This document shows, in pieces, positions 25,801 to 35,640 of a stretch of DNA of 64,000 bases. Each line of letters starts with the position of its first letter. Within the stretch, counting starts at the first letter, position 1. Source of the stretch: Liolophura sinensis (taxonomy: Eukaryota; Mollusca; Polyplacophora; Chitonida; Chitonidae); contig NC_088300.1 of the NCBI RefSeq assembly GCF_032854445.1, positions 55,340,984 to 55,404,983 on the forward strand, read 5' to 3'. Under the pieces are notes generated by a model, which was not told the DNA's origin, did no database searches, and was given only the letters and a program-made list of their open reading frames with translations. The translations under genes and the position numbers were made by a program.

Positions 25801-28338
25801 GATGACCTTCAGAGAAAACATGTTATTGTTCCTGTGGGCAAAGCTTCTAATGATATAATATTTATCTGCAGAATTCTTACTACCAGGTTCTTGTAGAAGA
25901 GCTTATTGTCACTACAACAACTGCCGCCACCTCAACATATTCTACCAATACTCTGAACGAACTATTTAAAGTGCATCAGTCCTTTTTCAAACAGAGGAGT
26001 GTATCCGTATCTTCCAGTCACACAGATATACCACAACTTTACTAGATTCCAAAAATGCATAAATCTCCATACAAAGCTCGCTTTATTGTGGGATCAAAAG
26101 CTGCACCACCAAACTTGTATCCATTCTCTTAACGAAGGCACTACAAGAAGTACAGTCATTTTGGAAAACGCACTGTTGTGCAAATTGAAAAAAAATTCTG
26201 GCGTTAGCTTTATGTGGATCCTTAGAAACTCAAGTACACGTAAGAATAAGGACATCTCTACTTGGGATTTCTCCACTCTTTATACTAATATTCCTCACAC
26301 AGATTTAATTGATAGAATTTCATCACTAATTGTATCGGTGTTTAATAAAACTGGTCACCGCTACATGTACATTAACGTCAAAGGCAACACAACCTTCTGC
26401 TGTTCAGCTGCAATATTGAACAGTTCAACTTTTCAACAGTCCAGAATCTTCATAACTGCGCCTAATTCCACTTAACTCGCGAATTAGATTGTCATTTTGG
26501 ATATACGAACAGTTGCAATCAAAGCGCAGCTGAGATACATATTTCATCATCGATAACTTTCTATATCTAGCATGGTACACGATTTGAACTCTGATTACGC
26601 TCATTCGTTTAGAACATACCTTGCGTCTTTTCTACATCACTGAAACCTGTTGACCGCTTCTCTTTGTATGATTCTGCCGTGTTTTCGTACTTTCTAGTTT
26701 CTTAGTTCTTTGATAGTTGTGTTTAACGTCGTTTTGGGAACTGGCCTTGCGATGATTGACCCGGAACATCCTTATTGGTTGACGGCTGGTATATGAATGT
26801 CTGTTTCGACGCATACATATTTAAATATACTTTTTTGAGCCCCTGATATACATGGTGTTGATTTAGTTTCAATCTTGGATACGATCGTCCCATCTCAACT
26901 CTTATCAGAGTCTTGGCAACCCCCGCAGCGCTCATAGGGCTGAACTGGTTTTCTAAGATGAAGTTAGTTGGACGTCAGTTATTTAATTGTTTACATTGGG
27001 TATTCTGGTTTCCTCCACCCACACAATGACCGACGTCCTGAAAATGAAAAATTTAATGTTTAACGCTAATGAAGTAAGATGATATCCCAGTCCAGTTCTA
27101 TACTTCAAGGCGGTCACATATCATTGCATTACTGTATTAAATGGTTAGCGATATTCCACTCCAATCTCTGTTTCGTGGATTTGATGTGCTAAATAATCAT
27201 TCCTATATTTACGTTTATTCCAGGAAGTCTATTCTCTGTCAATGCGTGTTCAGTTGAAGACATACCTAACATCAGAAGAAATTGTTTGACGGAACTTTTA
27301 AGTTTCTTTGACGCCATGCCGCAATCAAATCTAGAGCTCCTGTGTTAGTAAGTACAGCAAACAGTATTACCATTTACCTTGGTAGTCTTAGTGTTCATTG
27401 GATGTTAACCCTTGATATCCAAACGTTGAACTAAACTAATAAGATCGAGTGTTCCACACCAGCTCCTTGTGTATTCGTTGGCTGAAACATTAAAGTGAAA
27501 GAATATCCCCCAAAATAACAGTAGGTGGAAAGTCCATTGTAAAATATCCAAAACTACCTTTGCTCATTTCGTTAGAATCATTAAGCTGGATATATTGAAG
27601 CCTACTGGTGGCCTGTTGGACCAGTTGATGAGTTTAGGGCGTAATATAAATCATTTATATCCATCCCAAATGGCGTATTTAATGTTGTAGTTTCTTTTTT
27701 GCGCCTGACCAAATATCATCCTAGTAAATGCCTCAAGAATATCACAAAAAGATCAGTTTCACATATTTTGTCACCCAACGATATCCATAGTTGGGTGACA
27801 CCATTCAAACTACAGACTTATTCTAAAGAATCCTTAATGGTATCTAGTTATTGTGTTTCCACTAGGGCTTACTTATTTCTTGTGCATTGTTTCATTTTGA
27901 GTTTCTCGGACTTTGAGATTTGTTATGATTTCTCAAGGGCACTGCCCTGTTTCCTCTCCCCATGAACGCTACAGAAATTGAATGTAATTAAATAGATCGG
28001 ATAATTTGACTCAGTAGCTTTTCGGACAACAAACAGTTGTGTTTCTTGACCATTTATAGATGAACTCACTGCCGTGACAGTCCTTTTACATACGTGTAGT
28101 GGTTTGTCAGGAAGCTCTTACGATTCTAAAGGTCAGTGGCGAAGATAAAGTTTTGTTCTTTTTTTCTTGCAGTACGTTTGAGGGGTATTTAGGGTGTGTG
28201 TTTGACACGAAGCCGTCTTGTGTAGAAATGATACATGATTCAGTGATCCTGCGGAAACATGAACTACGAGCCTGCAGCAGCCAGTATATCTCTCGCGTTC
28301 CGCCCGTCACTCACTGGTGGAGAAGACGACGGCACTGA
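16771..28338 (+). CDS. Secreted six-cysteine protein with Trp/Arg-rich tail, three exons, unknown family
   Basis: Exons 16771-16834, 27224-27347 and 28173-28338 join in phase (1, then 2) to exactly 118 codons including TGA. The 117-residue product has a signal peptide (core FTLAVWIIAGSLFSVNA, likely cut before Cys30) and six cysteines at about residues 30, 42, 62, 71, 79 and 97. The spacing is C-x11-C-x19-C-x8-C-x7-C-x17-C, followed by a tail ending THWWRRRRH. Six paired cysteines after a signal peptide suggest a small disulfide-bonded helical extracellular protein. I recognise no family. Intron 1 is about 10.4 kb and carries Penelope and family A debris; intron 2 is 825 bp. The nearest AATAAA found downstream is at 29274. 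Splice sites and phases are seen; expression and secretion are inferred. Confidence 0.7.
17595..17870 (-). mobile_element. Penelope-like element, 3'-end fragment
   Basis: The segment with ACAGACATTCGTCTACCAGC and GTCAACCAAA matches the non-coding 3' end of the copies at 32915-34390 and 26440-26815. The sequence at 17727-17806 matches the C-terminal and 3' UTR part of the same element. Only about 275 bp remain. Confidence 0.6.
17878..18112 (-). repeat. Interspersed repeat family A, copy 4
   Basis: CCTAATTCTGCCCAAGCCAT, then TTTACATGAGCAATTAAAATA, AAACCCTGAGTGAGGTAAAA and GTGACCACTTTCC, in the order seen at 32380-32640. An AT-rich microsatellite interrupts it near 17920-17950. Confidence 0.6.
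18115..21650. other. Intron 1 interior, no gene seen
   Basis: Unique AT-rich sequence inside the long first intron of the secreted gene. The longest open frame here, 19450-20025 on the minus strand (191 codons), has no recognised domain, signal or splice support and is left unannotated. Confidence 0.3.
21655..23250 (-). mobile_element. Penelope-like element, C-terminus and 3' region, interrupted
   Basis: On the minus strand the right part (23250-22930) encodes a decayed Penelope RT C-terminus: an FLDIN-like stretch, then NGPAYGVYIFRF, the conserved PAYGVYIS-Q-L motif of this superfamily. The left part (21655-21950) is the 3' non-coding end seen in other copies, with GACGTCAACC and TTCCCC-AAAGACGTTTAACAC. 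The middle (about 21950-22700) includes a family A fragment at 22190-22290 and other unmatched sequence. Stops and frameshifts are numerous, so it is dead. Confidence 0.65.
22190..22292 (-). repeat. Interspersed repeat family A, copy 5 (fragment)
   Basis: GCCGTATTTAATCGGTTACC, then GTGACGGCTCTGGTTTTACTC, matches one end of family A at 32530-32620. Confidence 0.5.
23255..24590. other. No gene seen
   Basis: Intronic sequence without a supported exon. A short cysteine-containing open frame at 23703-23933 (plus) has no splice support. Confidence 0.3.
24593..24768 (-). CDS. Candidate exon of an unidentified minus-strand gene
   Basis: There is a strong acceptor on the minus strand (TTCTTTCCCACTTCCAG just before 24768) and a usable donor (AACAG then GTACAG, exon end 24593). 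The 176 bases between are open in one frame: one base, 58 codons, one base. The peptide includes TIKDRCTDGQDTDGFDHPSQ and a hydrophobic ADVIVLIASQRAILYIQ. I recognise no family. The incoming phase fits the candidate exon just upstream (donor at 24902/24901). If real, the gene is nested in intron 1 of the plus-strand secreted gene. Decayed coding sequence is equally possible. Confidence 0.3.
24902..25020 (-). CDS. Candidate upstream exon with coiled-coil-like stretch
   Basis: The open frame contains KEWADLETECDRLITEFESL, a heptad-like pattern of Leu/Ile with acidic residues. It ends at a donor (CAAAG then GTGTAT) whose phase matches the exon at 24768-24593. A related stretch, TRECCDLVAQFDDLEKN, lies at about 25215-25145 on the same strand, suggesting an old internal duplication. 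The 5' edge is not determined and no good acceptor is seen. Confidence 0.22.
25065..25093. repeat. Perfect 12-bp hairpin
   Basis: GACGTTCATGGT at 25065-25076 and its exact reverse complement at 25082-25093 flank a 5-base loop. It lies next to a 17-bp direct duplication (CAACAGGATTGCGAACG, twice, near 25029-25061). Confidence 0.85.
25780..26815 (+). mobile_element. Penelope-like element, RT fragment plus 3' region
   Basis: Plus-strand frames contain, in order, HVIVPVGKASNDIIFIC, then (shifted one frame) IPKMHKSPYKARFIVGS, then SGVSFMWILRNS and DISTWDFSTLYTNIPHTDLI. These are hallmark blocks of Penelope-type reverse transcriptase, with DFSTLYT as the first catalytic block. Frameshifts and stops separate them. 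From about 26440 the RT is cut off and continues directly into the element's 3' non-coding region, ending near GACGGCTGGTATATGAATGT at 26783-26802. The catalytic YIDD-like region is missing. Confidence 0.85.
27224..27347 (+). CDS. Exon 2 of the secreted six-cysteine gene
   Basis: Acceptor TTTATTCCAG and donor GTAAGT (27348). The 124 bases encode the end of the signal peptide and the first three cysteines (NACSVEDIPNIRRNC ... ELLC). Incoming phase 1 and outgoing phase 2 match exons 1 and 3 exactly. Confidence 0.7.
28173..28338 (+). CDS. Exon 3 (last) of the secreted six-cysteine gene
   Basis: A textbook acceptor (TTCTTTTTTTCTTGCAG) leads into 166 bases. They encode the last three cysteines (GC, SC, AC contexts) and the tail PPVTHWWRRRRH, ending TGA at 28336-28338. 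Confidence 0.7.
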
Positions 28339-28339
28339 G

Positions 28340-30230
28340 CTTTATTTTATTGTCATATCATCGCTTTAAACCCTTCTCCATGTCGCCTATGAATATTGAT
28401 CGCTTTTCCACAGTGTGCTTGCCTGGCGGTGATGATGCGTGGATAGTACTTAGCGCCCACTGTCTGCCACCAGGGACGTGTGGATGGTAGGCCTCCGGGA
28501 TATACCGACAGCAACCGGCACGATTGGTTAGGAACCACCCGAGGCTGAAGAAATTGAGGAGCCGACCGAAGGTCAATTGGAAACTGTTAGCCGACAATTA
28601 GAATCGAGGCGATCAGCATGAAATAATTATCGAGGATTGACCTTAATGACACATGTTTGTGCCTGTTCAAAAGGAGAAGAATTTAATGAGCATAGCATAT
28701 TTCCAAGCACTGTGTGGTGGTCTAGAAGGGACAACGCTCATGGAATGAAGTGCATGGAATCTTATTTTCTGTGGGTTTATCATGAATGATATTTTGTGGA
28801 CGAAAAGGTGTTTTGCTCTTCATTTCATTCTTGTTCAGACCCGCTAGACGCTTTTCTGTTTTGGTTATTAGCACAATTTTATAGTCACGAAAGGAACACA
28901 ACCGTACATAACTTGTTTTATAAATGTAAACAGTAAAAAATATAGATCTGCTTGATCCAATGTTCGTGTGTGCGGAATTGGAAGACTGACTACTCTGGAC
29001 AACAGACATCACTGGACAACTGAACAAAGCATCCTGAACGTACGACCACCTTTAACCAAGATGCTACTAGCACACGGATAACATGACGTATAATGCTTCC
29101 TGAGGCAAAATCTTTGCACACCGAAAAAAAGAACTTAGAGATGTTATTTCTGACTCTTAGTTGATGGAGAATCAAACACATTTGCAAATGACCTATAAAT
29201 TTTCACTGTTTCTTTCATTAATCGTGTTATGTAATTTCAGATCTGTCCAGTAGCATCGAATCTTTGCAAACTAAATAAATGTGATGTATCAGTTTTAAGG
29301 TTTTGTTCAAACTGTTTTTAGCTGTTTTACACTGCACACAACCACTAAGTCGCCGAGCCGGTTTTCGTAAACTGCAAAGTTGTTGTCAGGTACAACACCA
29401 AACTACATAAGAGGTGGGTTCTAAGAAAAACTCAAAGTTTAACAAATAAAAAGCGGAGACATGGAAATGTATCTCAAACACATCTTCTTTAAAAGCATTC
29501 ACACAAACCTGTCAGTAATTTAAGATTGAAGTGCTGATGGATATACATAGATTACGAAATGTTTCCAGTACCACGTCATTCTGTATTTGGAATCTGTATT
29601 GTGTTTAGGCCATTTTGCCAATTGGATTCACTTGTCAAATGTCAATGTGTAGCAGTAAATTGTGTATCTTTTGCGGAAACAAGTGCATGGTTTAAGTTAA
29701 TAACGAATTTTCCACGTCATAATATTTCGTGTGAAATGAAATAAGTATCTAATGGGTAAAAAGTTTTTTATGTTATAGCTGTTATCTCGTAAAAAAATGT
29801 ATTGCTTAAAAGCCTCGAGAATGTCTCTCAAACGCGTTCGTCGGTGAATTTCTCTGAAAAAAAATACGAGGAAACAGTCCAAGATAATTAACCAAACAAA
29901 GAAACAGGCAATTAGATCGATATAAACTGTGCCTACTCCGGGAAACAAAGTTCGTCATTCTGACTAAGTGACTGGAGTCTTTAGCATTGAGTGCTTGTTT
30001 GTTTTATTGCTTTTTGCTGACCATACACATGCCTTGTGGATACAATTTGTTAACATAAAATGTCACCAATGGGCACACTTAACCTTTTATGGGTAAAATG
30101 TTAACAGTTCATCTGCTTTGCCATCTGATTTGTGATGTCACACACCCTCTAAGCAGCATAGATGGAACTCTTCGACGATATTGTCCACTGGTACATTACT
30201 AAATCTTTGAGACATGACTAGGATGTGCGG
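28340..30230. other. 3' UTR and downstream flank, no further gene seen
   Basis: The first part is the likely 3' UTR of the secreted gene; an AATAAA is present at 29274-29279. No exon is supported in the rest. Confidence 0.3.
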
Positions 30231-30232
30231 GA

Positions 30233-30458
30233 TTAGCCTGAGTGATAAATATTTACGCACTGGAAAGTTGAGACGTACACGTCTGCAGGTTGCGTCCAAA
30301 TGCAATGAGGAATAATGATTAGGTATTCGGCCAGACTAATGGCCTTGGGACACTGAAGTTCGATTCGAGCTGTCACTATTTCAACGGCATCTTCGCTATA
30401 AGAGCTTGCCAGGTAACCGCAGTCATTTTCTCCTAACCCGACGCCTATATTCAGCTCC
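30233..30458 (-). CDS. Candidate last exon with fucolectin (FTP/F5-8C)-like C-terminal half
   Basis: Acceptor TTTATTTTACAG is followed at 30458 by one base and 74 open codons to TAA. The peptide order (N-x-C, RIELQCPKAISLAEYLIII, then VSTFQCVNIY) resembles the end of lophotrochozoan fucolectin-tachylectin-pentraxin (FTP) domains. In that family a Cys is followed by GRYV-x-IQ and then LTLCEVEV. FTP domains bind fucose-type sugars and are usually secreted. The match is by pattern only and several usual residues differ. No exon for the first half was found. A diverged duplicate of the same exon, including its acceptor, lies at 30845-30955. Confidence 0.35.
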
Positions 30459-30529
30459 CTGTAAAATAAATCATAGTCATTACTGGGCATTCTTGCAGAC
30501 AATCAGCCTTTGGCTGTTGAATATAATTA

Positions 30530-30805
30530 AGACCTACAGCATAGAAAGAAAAGTCAGAGCAGCGACTACAGTGTGATAGCTGGCAAACGGTCACACGTAA
30601 TAGGTAGAATACGGCCTCTTGTCAATTAACCTCACGGCTTTATTCTAACTGTTGATGTAAATGAATAAATATTAAATAAATTACACGCTCCTAGCATCAT
30701 GGTTTAAGTGGAACTAAGTGAAAAAATGCAGTCATGTTAACTGCAATTCATTAGATGTCATTGGTCTAGAATTACTCCAAATGCTGTGTTGTCATTACAT
30801 TTAAG
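30530..30805 (+). repeat. Interspersed repeat family A, copy 6
   Basis: GTGATAGCTGGCAAACGGTC, GTCAATTAACCTCACGGC and TCTAGAATTACTCC in the canonical order. It sits exactly between the FTP-like exon and its decayed duplicate. Confidence 0.65.
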
Positions 30806-30844
30806 ATACAATCACATTAAAATAATGCAAAGGGACTAGACGTC

Positions 30845-30955
30845 GGATGAGGGCTGTCACTGTTTGAACAGCCTTGCGATACAGACTTGTTAGGTAACTA
30901 TAAAGTCTTTCAACTTGCCGCCTTTAATCAGCTATATCTGTAAAATCAGTAATAG
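30845..30955 (-). pseudogene. Decayed duplicate of the FTP-like exon
   Basis: Aligns along its whole length with 30358-30475, sharing CTGTCACT-TTT-AAC, TAGGTAAC and the acceptor region (TGATTTTACAG on the minus strand). Its reading frame now has stops. Confidence 0.45.
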
Positions 30956-30959
30956 GCGT

Positions 30960-32378
30960 TACCAAAATGGAATATCGTCAGTGACACGTTATGACACGAA
31001 AACTCTACACATCCACTGGCTGGGCGTCCATACCATTGCAAAGAAAATACAGGACGGTACTTTGATCATCAGGAGTTCTGGCCGGATCTCTTCACTTACA
31101 ATCTCCATTACATGTATATATCCTGACGTCGTGCCACGAAGTAAACATCAAACAAATTTGTTTTTTTCTTTATTTGATTGTTGTTTAACAGCACATACTA
31201 CAGGTATTTGTCACTTTTTGATGGAGATCAGCTTTATGAGGAAACCATAGCACCCAGTTTAGAGGAAGCCAAGTGGACTTCAATGATCACACAAACGGCC
31301 AGACGAGTGTCCCCTCACTTTAACACTTTTTCTGAGAGAAAGAATTCCAGAATCTAGCGACACAAAACAAATAAATGAATGAATAATTAATGGAAATTCC
31401 GTGTAGTTCAAAATGTTGGCTCGATAGGTAATTCATTCCATTTTCCAATAAATCATGGCCGACTGAGTCCTGTTTTTGAGCTTTGACACAAAATCTCCTG
31501 TTTTTTTTCTTTTCTTTTGTCTAAAGATTTGATTTATTCTGACTTGAAACTTGGTACATGGCTTCGTGTAGACAAATTACAGAAACAGCCTGTGCCGAAC
31601 TGATTCGTCCATTTTCAATTAAATTATTGTTGCTTTTGCTCTGTTTTGGGCTTTGATACAGTTACTATTCCGACGGCTCAAACCGATTTGGGATGTATAT
31701 TTCATCTTGTTTGTATACACTCTATCATATGATTTAAAAAGAAGGCGTGTGCCTGCTTAAGATACACTCTGATTAGATTGATCTTTTGCTTGGTTGATTG
31801 ATGGTTGTGTGGCGTGATTGATTGACTACTTAACTGTTATAGGATTACAAAAAAAAGAAACGTGTGGTTAAATTTTCACATTATAAGCCTGTTTAGTTCA
31901 CAGTAAGATAAATAATCTATTACGGTGTCATTTTCAGCCCACTTGCACAATAAAGTGGGAATGTCCGTAATAATAAAATAAACAACACAAGCTCATTGAG
32001 CGATGACAAATGACACGGTTTTCCCCGGAGGTACGTTTCAACATATGGTGCCAGCTCCACTGTTGTTCCTCTAACGTTCAATGGCCAGTATACATTGTTG
32101 TCTACCGCGTCCAGCCTCTGAGAAAGCAGCGTACAATCTTAGCTAAGGTTGACCGTCAAAATCTGGACCTTCGTGTGTCATCAGGTGTAATGGGTACCTA
32201 GCTAAGTCTGAGGGACTTCACTTTGAGCCTCATCACCACCTGACATCTTGTAGTCTTTAACCAAAAATGTCAATTGTCATTAATTCAGCTCATACCTGAC
32301 GAAATGTCCATTTTTTCCATTCTAGGCATATACCTGTACAGCAGAAGTGACCAGTTGGCGAGGAACAAATCTTAGTAA
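30960..32378. other. No gene seen
   Basis: AT-rich. A short TTGA-type microsatellite lies near 31785-31830. No exon is supported. Confidence 0.3.
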
Positions 32379-32379
32379 T

Positions 32380-32645
32380 TCCTGACAAGTGCCGTCTAAT
32401 AAATTACAGTTAACATCACTGCATTTGTTTTTACCTAATTCTGTTTAAGCCATGGTGCTAGCAAGCGTATAAATAGCTACTGTTTATGCATTTACACGAA
32501 CAGTTAGAATTAAACCCTGACTGAGGTAAACTGAAAAGAGGCCGTATTTCACGGTTACGTGTGACCATTTGCCAGCTATCATACTGCCGCCCTGTCTTGG
32601 CTTTACTCTCTATACTGTACGTCTTTAATTATATTACAATCTAAA
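32380..32645 (-). repeat. Interspersed repeat family A, copy 7
   Basis: Reverse of the 30530-30805 copy: ATTCCTGACAAGTGCCGTC, TTAAGCCATGGTGCTAGCAA, GTGTGACCATTTGCCAGC. This is one of the best-preserved copies. Confidence 0.65.
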
Positions 32646-32914
32646 ATACACAGAATAACATTCTCTCTCACGGAATGGTATTAAACTCAAGAAGACACAA
32701 TTGCTAACAGAGACCGTTAATCTCCATGTACTCTACTGGAGATGTTTAAATATTCTACATGTTCATAAGCTGCTTAGCAGAGCGAAATTGCTTAAGAATT
32801 TTCCATTCAGAGGCAATATAATATTTATACCTTAATATCTGGACCCACTTTATTTAAGGGGGATTCATTTTGACTGGTTATAAATTCCGCGATTCTTGGT
32901 TTTTGGACGCGAAT

Positions 32915-33130
32915 TTATGCGTCAAAACAGTCATTCGTATACCAGCCGTCAACCAGTGCGGACGTTCCAGGTCAATAATCGCAAGGCCAGTTCCCAAAAC
33001 ACCAAACAACTAAGAAAGTAAGTATGAAATTAGGCTGGAATCATGCAGAGAAAAGCTGCCAACAGTTTTCAGTGATGTTTGAAAGAAATCTGTAAAGTTG
33101 TATCATGCCGGTGTGACTAGCAGGTACGAG
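32915..33130 (-). mobile_element. Penelope-like element, second copy of the 3' non-coding end
   Basis: Same segment as 33400-33640 (GCCGTCAACCA, GTCAATAATCGCA, GCCAGTTCCCAAAAC), placed in tandem about 450 bp away and in the same orientation. This could be a tandem terminal repeat of the type known for Penelope elements, or an independent insertion. Confidence 0.6.
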
Positions 33131-33399
33131 TATAACCTCTGTTTGAGAAAGGACTGTTGTTTTTTTACATAGTTCCTCCACACTATAGGGCGTTCTGGAA
33201 TACGTTGATGTTGTCAAGTTGGAGTTTCCTTAAATCGTTCATCTGCAAATAGCGGTGGTGTGGTATTAACTGATGTAATACTGATTTTAGGGCCACTTCC
33301 CTTACTCACATCGTGACCCGTCAAATCAGCGCTTTATTTATAGAGTTTTCATTGACAATTGTTTTAAATTTACAGTGCATGTTGTCTAATTACATCTAA

Positions 33400-34390
33400 A
33401 AAGACATTTTTTTTACTAGCCGTCAACCAAAGTGGAAATTCCAGATCAATAATCGCAATGTCACTTCCCAAAACGACGTTTAACACAAACCATCAAAGAA
33501 CTAAAAAAGTATATAAAGTTCGAAAATATCACGGGAACATGCAAAGAGAAGAAGTCAACAGTTTTCAGTGATGCTGAAAAGACGTAAGGAATGCTTTAGG
33601 GGAATAAATGAAATCAGTTTTCAAATCGTGTACCATGCTATTATGTAAGTTGTCGATAATAAAATATATATCTCATTTGCTCTATAATAGCAACTGTTCG
33701 TATACCTATTGTGGTGATCCAATTCAACATGATGAATATACTGCCCATAGCCTCGGGTTAAACGAAATTAAACATAATCATGAGAGATTTTGGAAGCTCT
33801 GCTCATATTTACTTACAAGAGAATTATACTCATTGTGAAACTGACGAAACTTAGAGTGAAAGCGTTTGATGGAATATCCTGGAACACACTAGTTTTTGCA
33901 GTAATAACTTGTGACGTTGATTGAAATCGTCACATAACACATGATCTAACAAATGCAACAAGGCGAGATATGTACACACCATATGCATGACCCTTTGGTA
34001 TATCGCTGGTAATTTACATTGTCAAAATCCAAACAATTCCTCTTGTGGAAAAAGTCTGCGAGAGAGGAAACCGTTTGGGTCTTTATACAAATATAGATCC
34101 GAATAAGATGTACCATCTGGAGAATCTGTGGTTTTCTTTCAATCCATTGAAGTTGGATATATATCTTTCACAGCCTTTGCTATATATGAATTGCCTAAAG
34201 CTATGAGATCATTAATATGACGTTTAGTGAATGAGAAAGATCTGAGAGGATTATTCTTTAATAGTTTCTGCATATTGTCGTGTTCATATGAGAACATGTC
34301 TACAGGTTGGCCAAAAGTGGGGCACAGTTGGTAACCATCGGAATACCTATACACCGTTGATATACCGACACTATCAGTCATGACAGTGAA
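33400..34390 (-). mobile_element. Penelope-like element, RT C-terminal half plus 3' region
   Basis: On the minus strand: GYQLCPTFGQPVDMFSYEHD, then SFSFTKRHINDLIALGNSYI (the catalytic RYIDDLI block, altered), then DIYPTSMD, then a YSDLYLYKDPNGFLSRRLF stretch. These are followed by HAYGVYISRLVAFVRSC, CDDFNQRHKLLLQKL and FRQFHNEYNSLVSKYEQSFQ, all diagnostic of Penelope RT C-termini. The key Asp pair reads RHINDL, so the active site is lost, and several frameshifts are present. No GIY-YIG endonuclease domain is visible after the RT. The 3' non-coding region follows to about 33400. Confidence 0.85.
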
Positions 34391-34399
34391 GGAGACGTC

Positions 34400-35640
34400 A
34401 TACTATACGATAATCGGGTCGTGGACGGAATAGAGCCCGCACAAATTAAACCTGATCACTACACCTGTATAGACATATTTAGAATATTTTGATTACTTGA
34501 ATAAAGATTTGGGTATGTCATAAAAATGTGACAGTGCCTTCTTAACGTTATACACTTCTCTCAAGACTTATATGTAACTTATATATTGGAGAACAGTTTT
34601 CTTGCCAACTACTCCGTTGCTGGGTGGAAAAGCATGATGGAATTGGCCCAGTACTAGCTAATCAGATATTAGTACAGCATGTGGATGGGATGTCGTCAGC
34701 ATGGCGTTTGAGTGAAGCAGCACTAGCGGTATGTTGGCACTGGGAACGATCCTCTAAAAAGAAACACTGCAGTTTTCAATTTTAATCAATGGATGATCCA
34801 TCTCTTGAACAGGTCATTCTTCCGTTTGGAAGATGGAAACTTACCAACATCTAGTCATAATTCTTATCAAATATCACGTACTAAACTTTGCTCTTACTAT
34901 CTTTTGAAATAAAGCTATTAACTAATTAGTCATTTTAAATCTTCTTCCCATGAAGATTTAATAGTCTCCAGCTGACTGTAAACAGTCGCACATAAATTTC
35001 ATATCCATTTAATTACTGCGAGAAAACAGAACTGACACTTTATACACACTTCGTCTTTGCCTGAAGCTGTGTATGTGTGTAAATAACTCTAATAAACATT
35101 TTAAATCTGACAAAGACGTATTGGTAAACTTTGCGGGGAATTAGGGCATGGAAAGCGGGAGATTAGACCTGTGTCAGAATGAGAATGTGATATGGCGTGT
35201 CTTTACGAAAACCTTTTTCATTTTAACCCAGCTGCCTACGTTATCTGATAATTCACGCGTCCTATGGTATTAAAGTGTAACGCGTTGTCGCGCCTGAGCA
35301 GTCTTAGAATAGCGCACGCCAAAATGGTAATGAGATATTCCTGACATGAGCTGTGTCCCTTCTCAACGAGGAAGGCTTATTCTTGTTATCTGCACGTCTG
35401 ATTGGCAGACTTAAATGAACAACACCAGTACGATACTCACAGGAACAGCCGGGGCTTGTCAACGAAGTCCAACACCTTTGTGATTCTTTAATAATTTGTA
35501 AGAGTTGGTTCCACCTCGCCTATTTACCGGGAAGAGGGTTGAAAACTTGTTCGTTATCTGCAGCTAATTTTCTTTTACCATTTCGGTACTAATTCCCACG
35601 TGTCCGTGATGTCCCTTTCATTCCGACTGTTGATGAATCT
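34400..35640. other. No gene seen
   Basis: No exon is supported. A 16-base match to the SINE-2 core (GTGAAGCAGCACTAG, near 34711) may be a SINE scrap. Confidence 0.3.
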
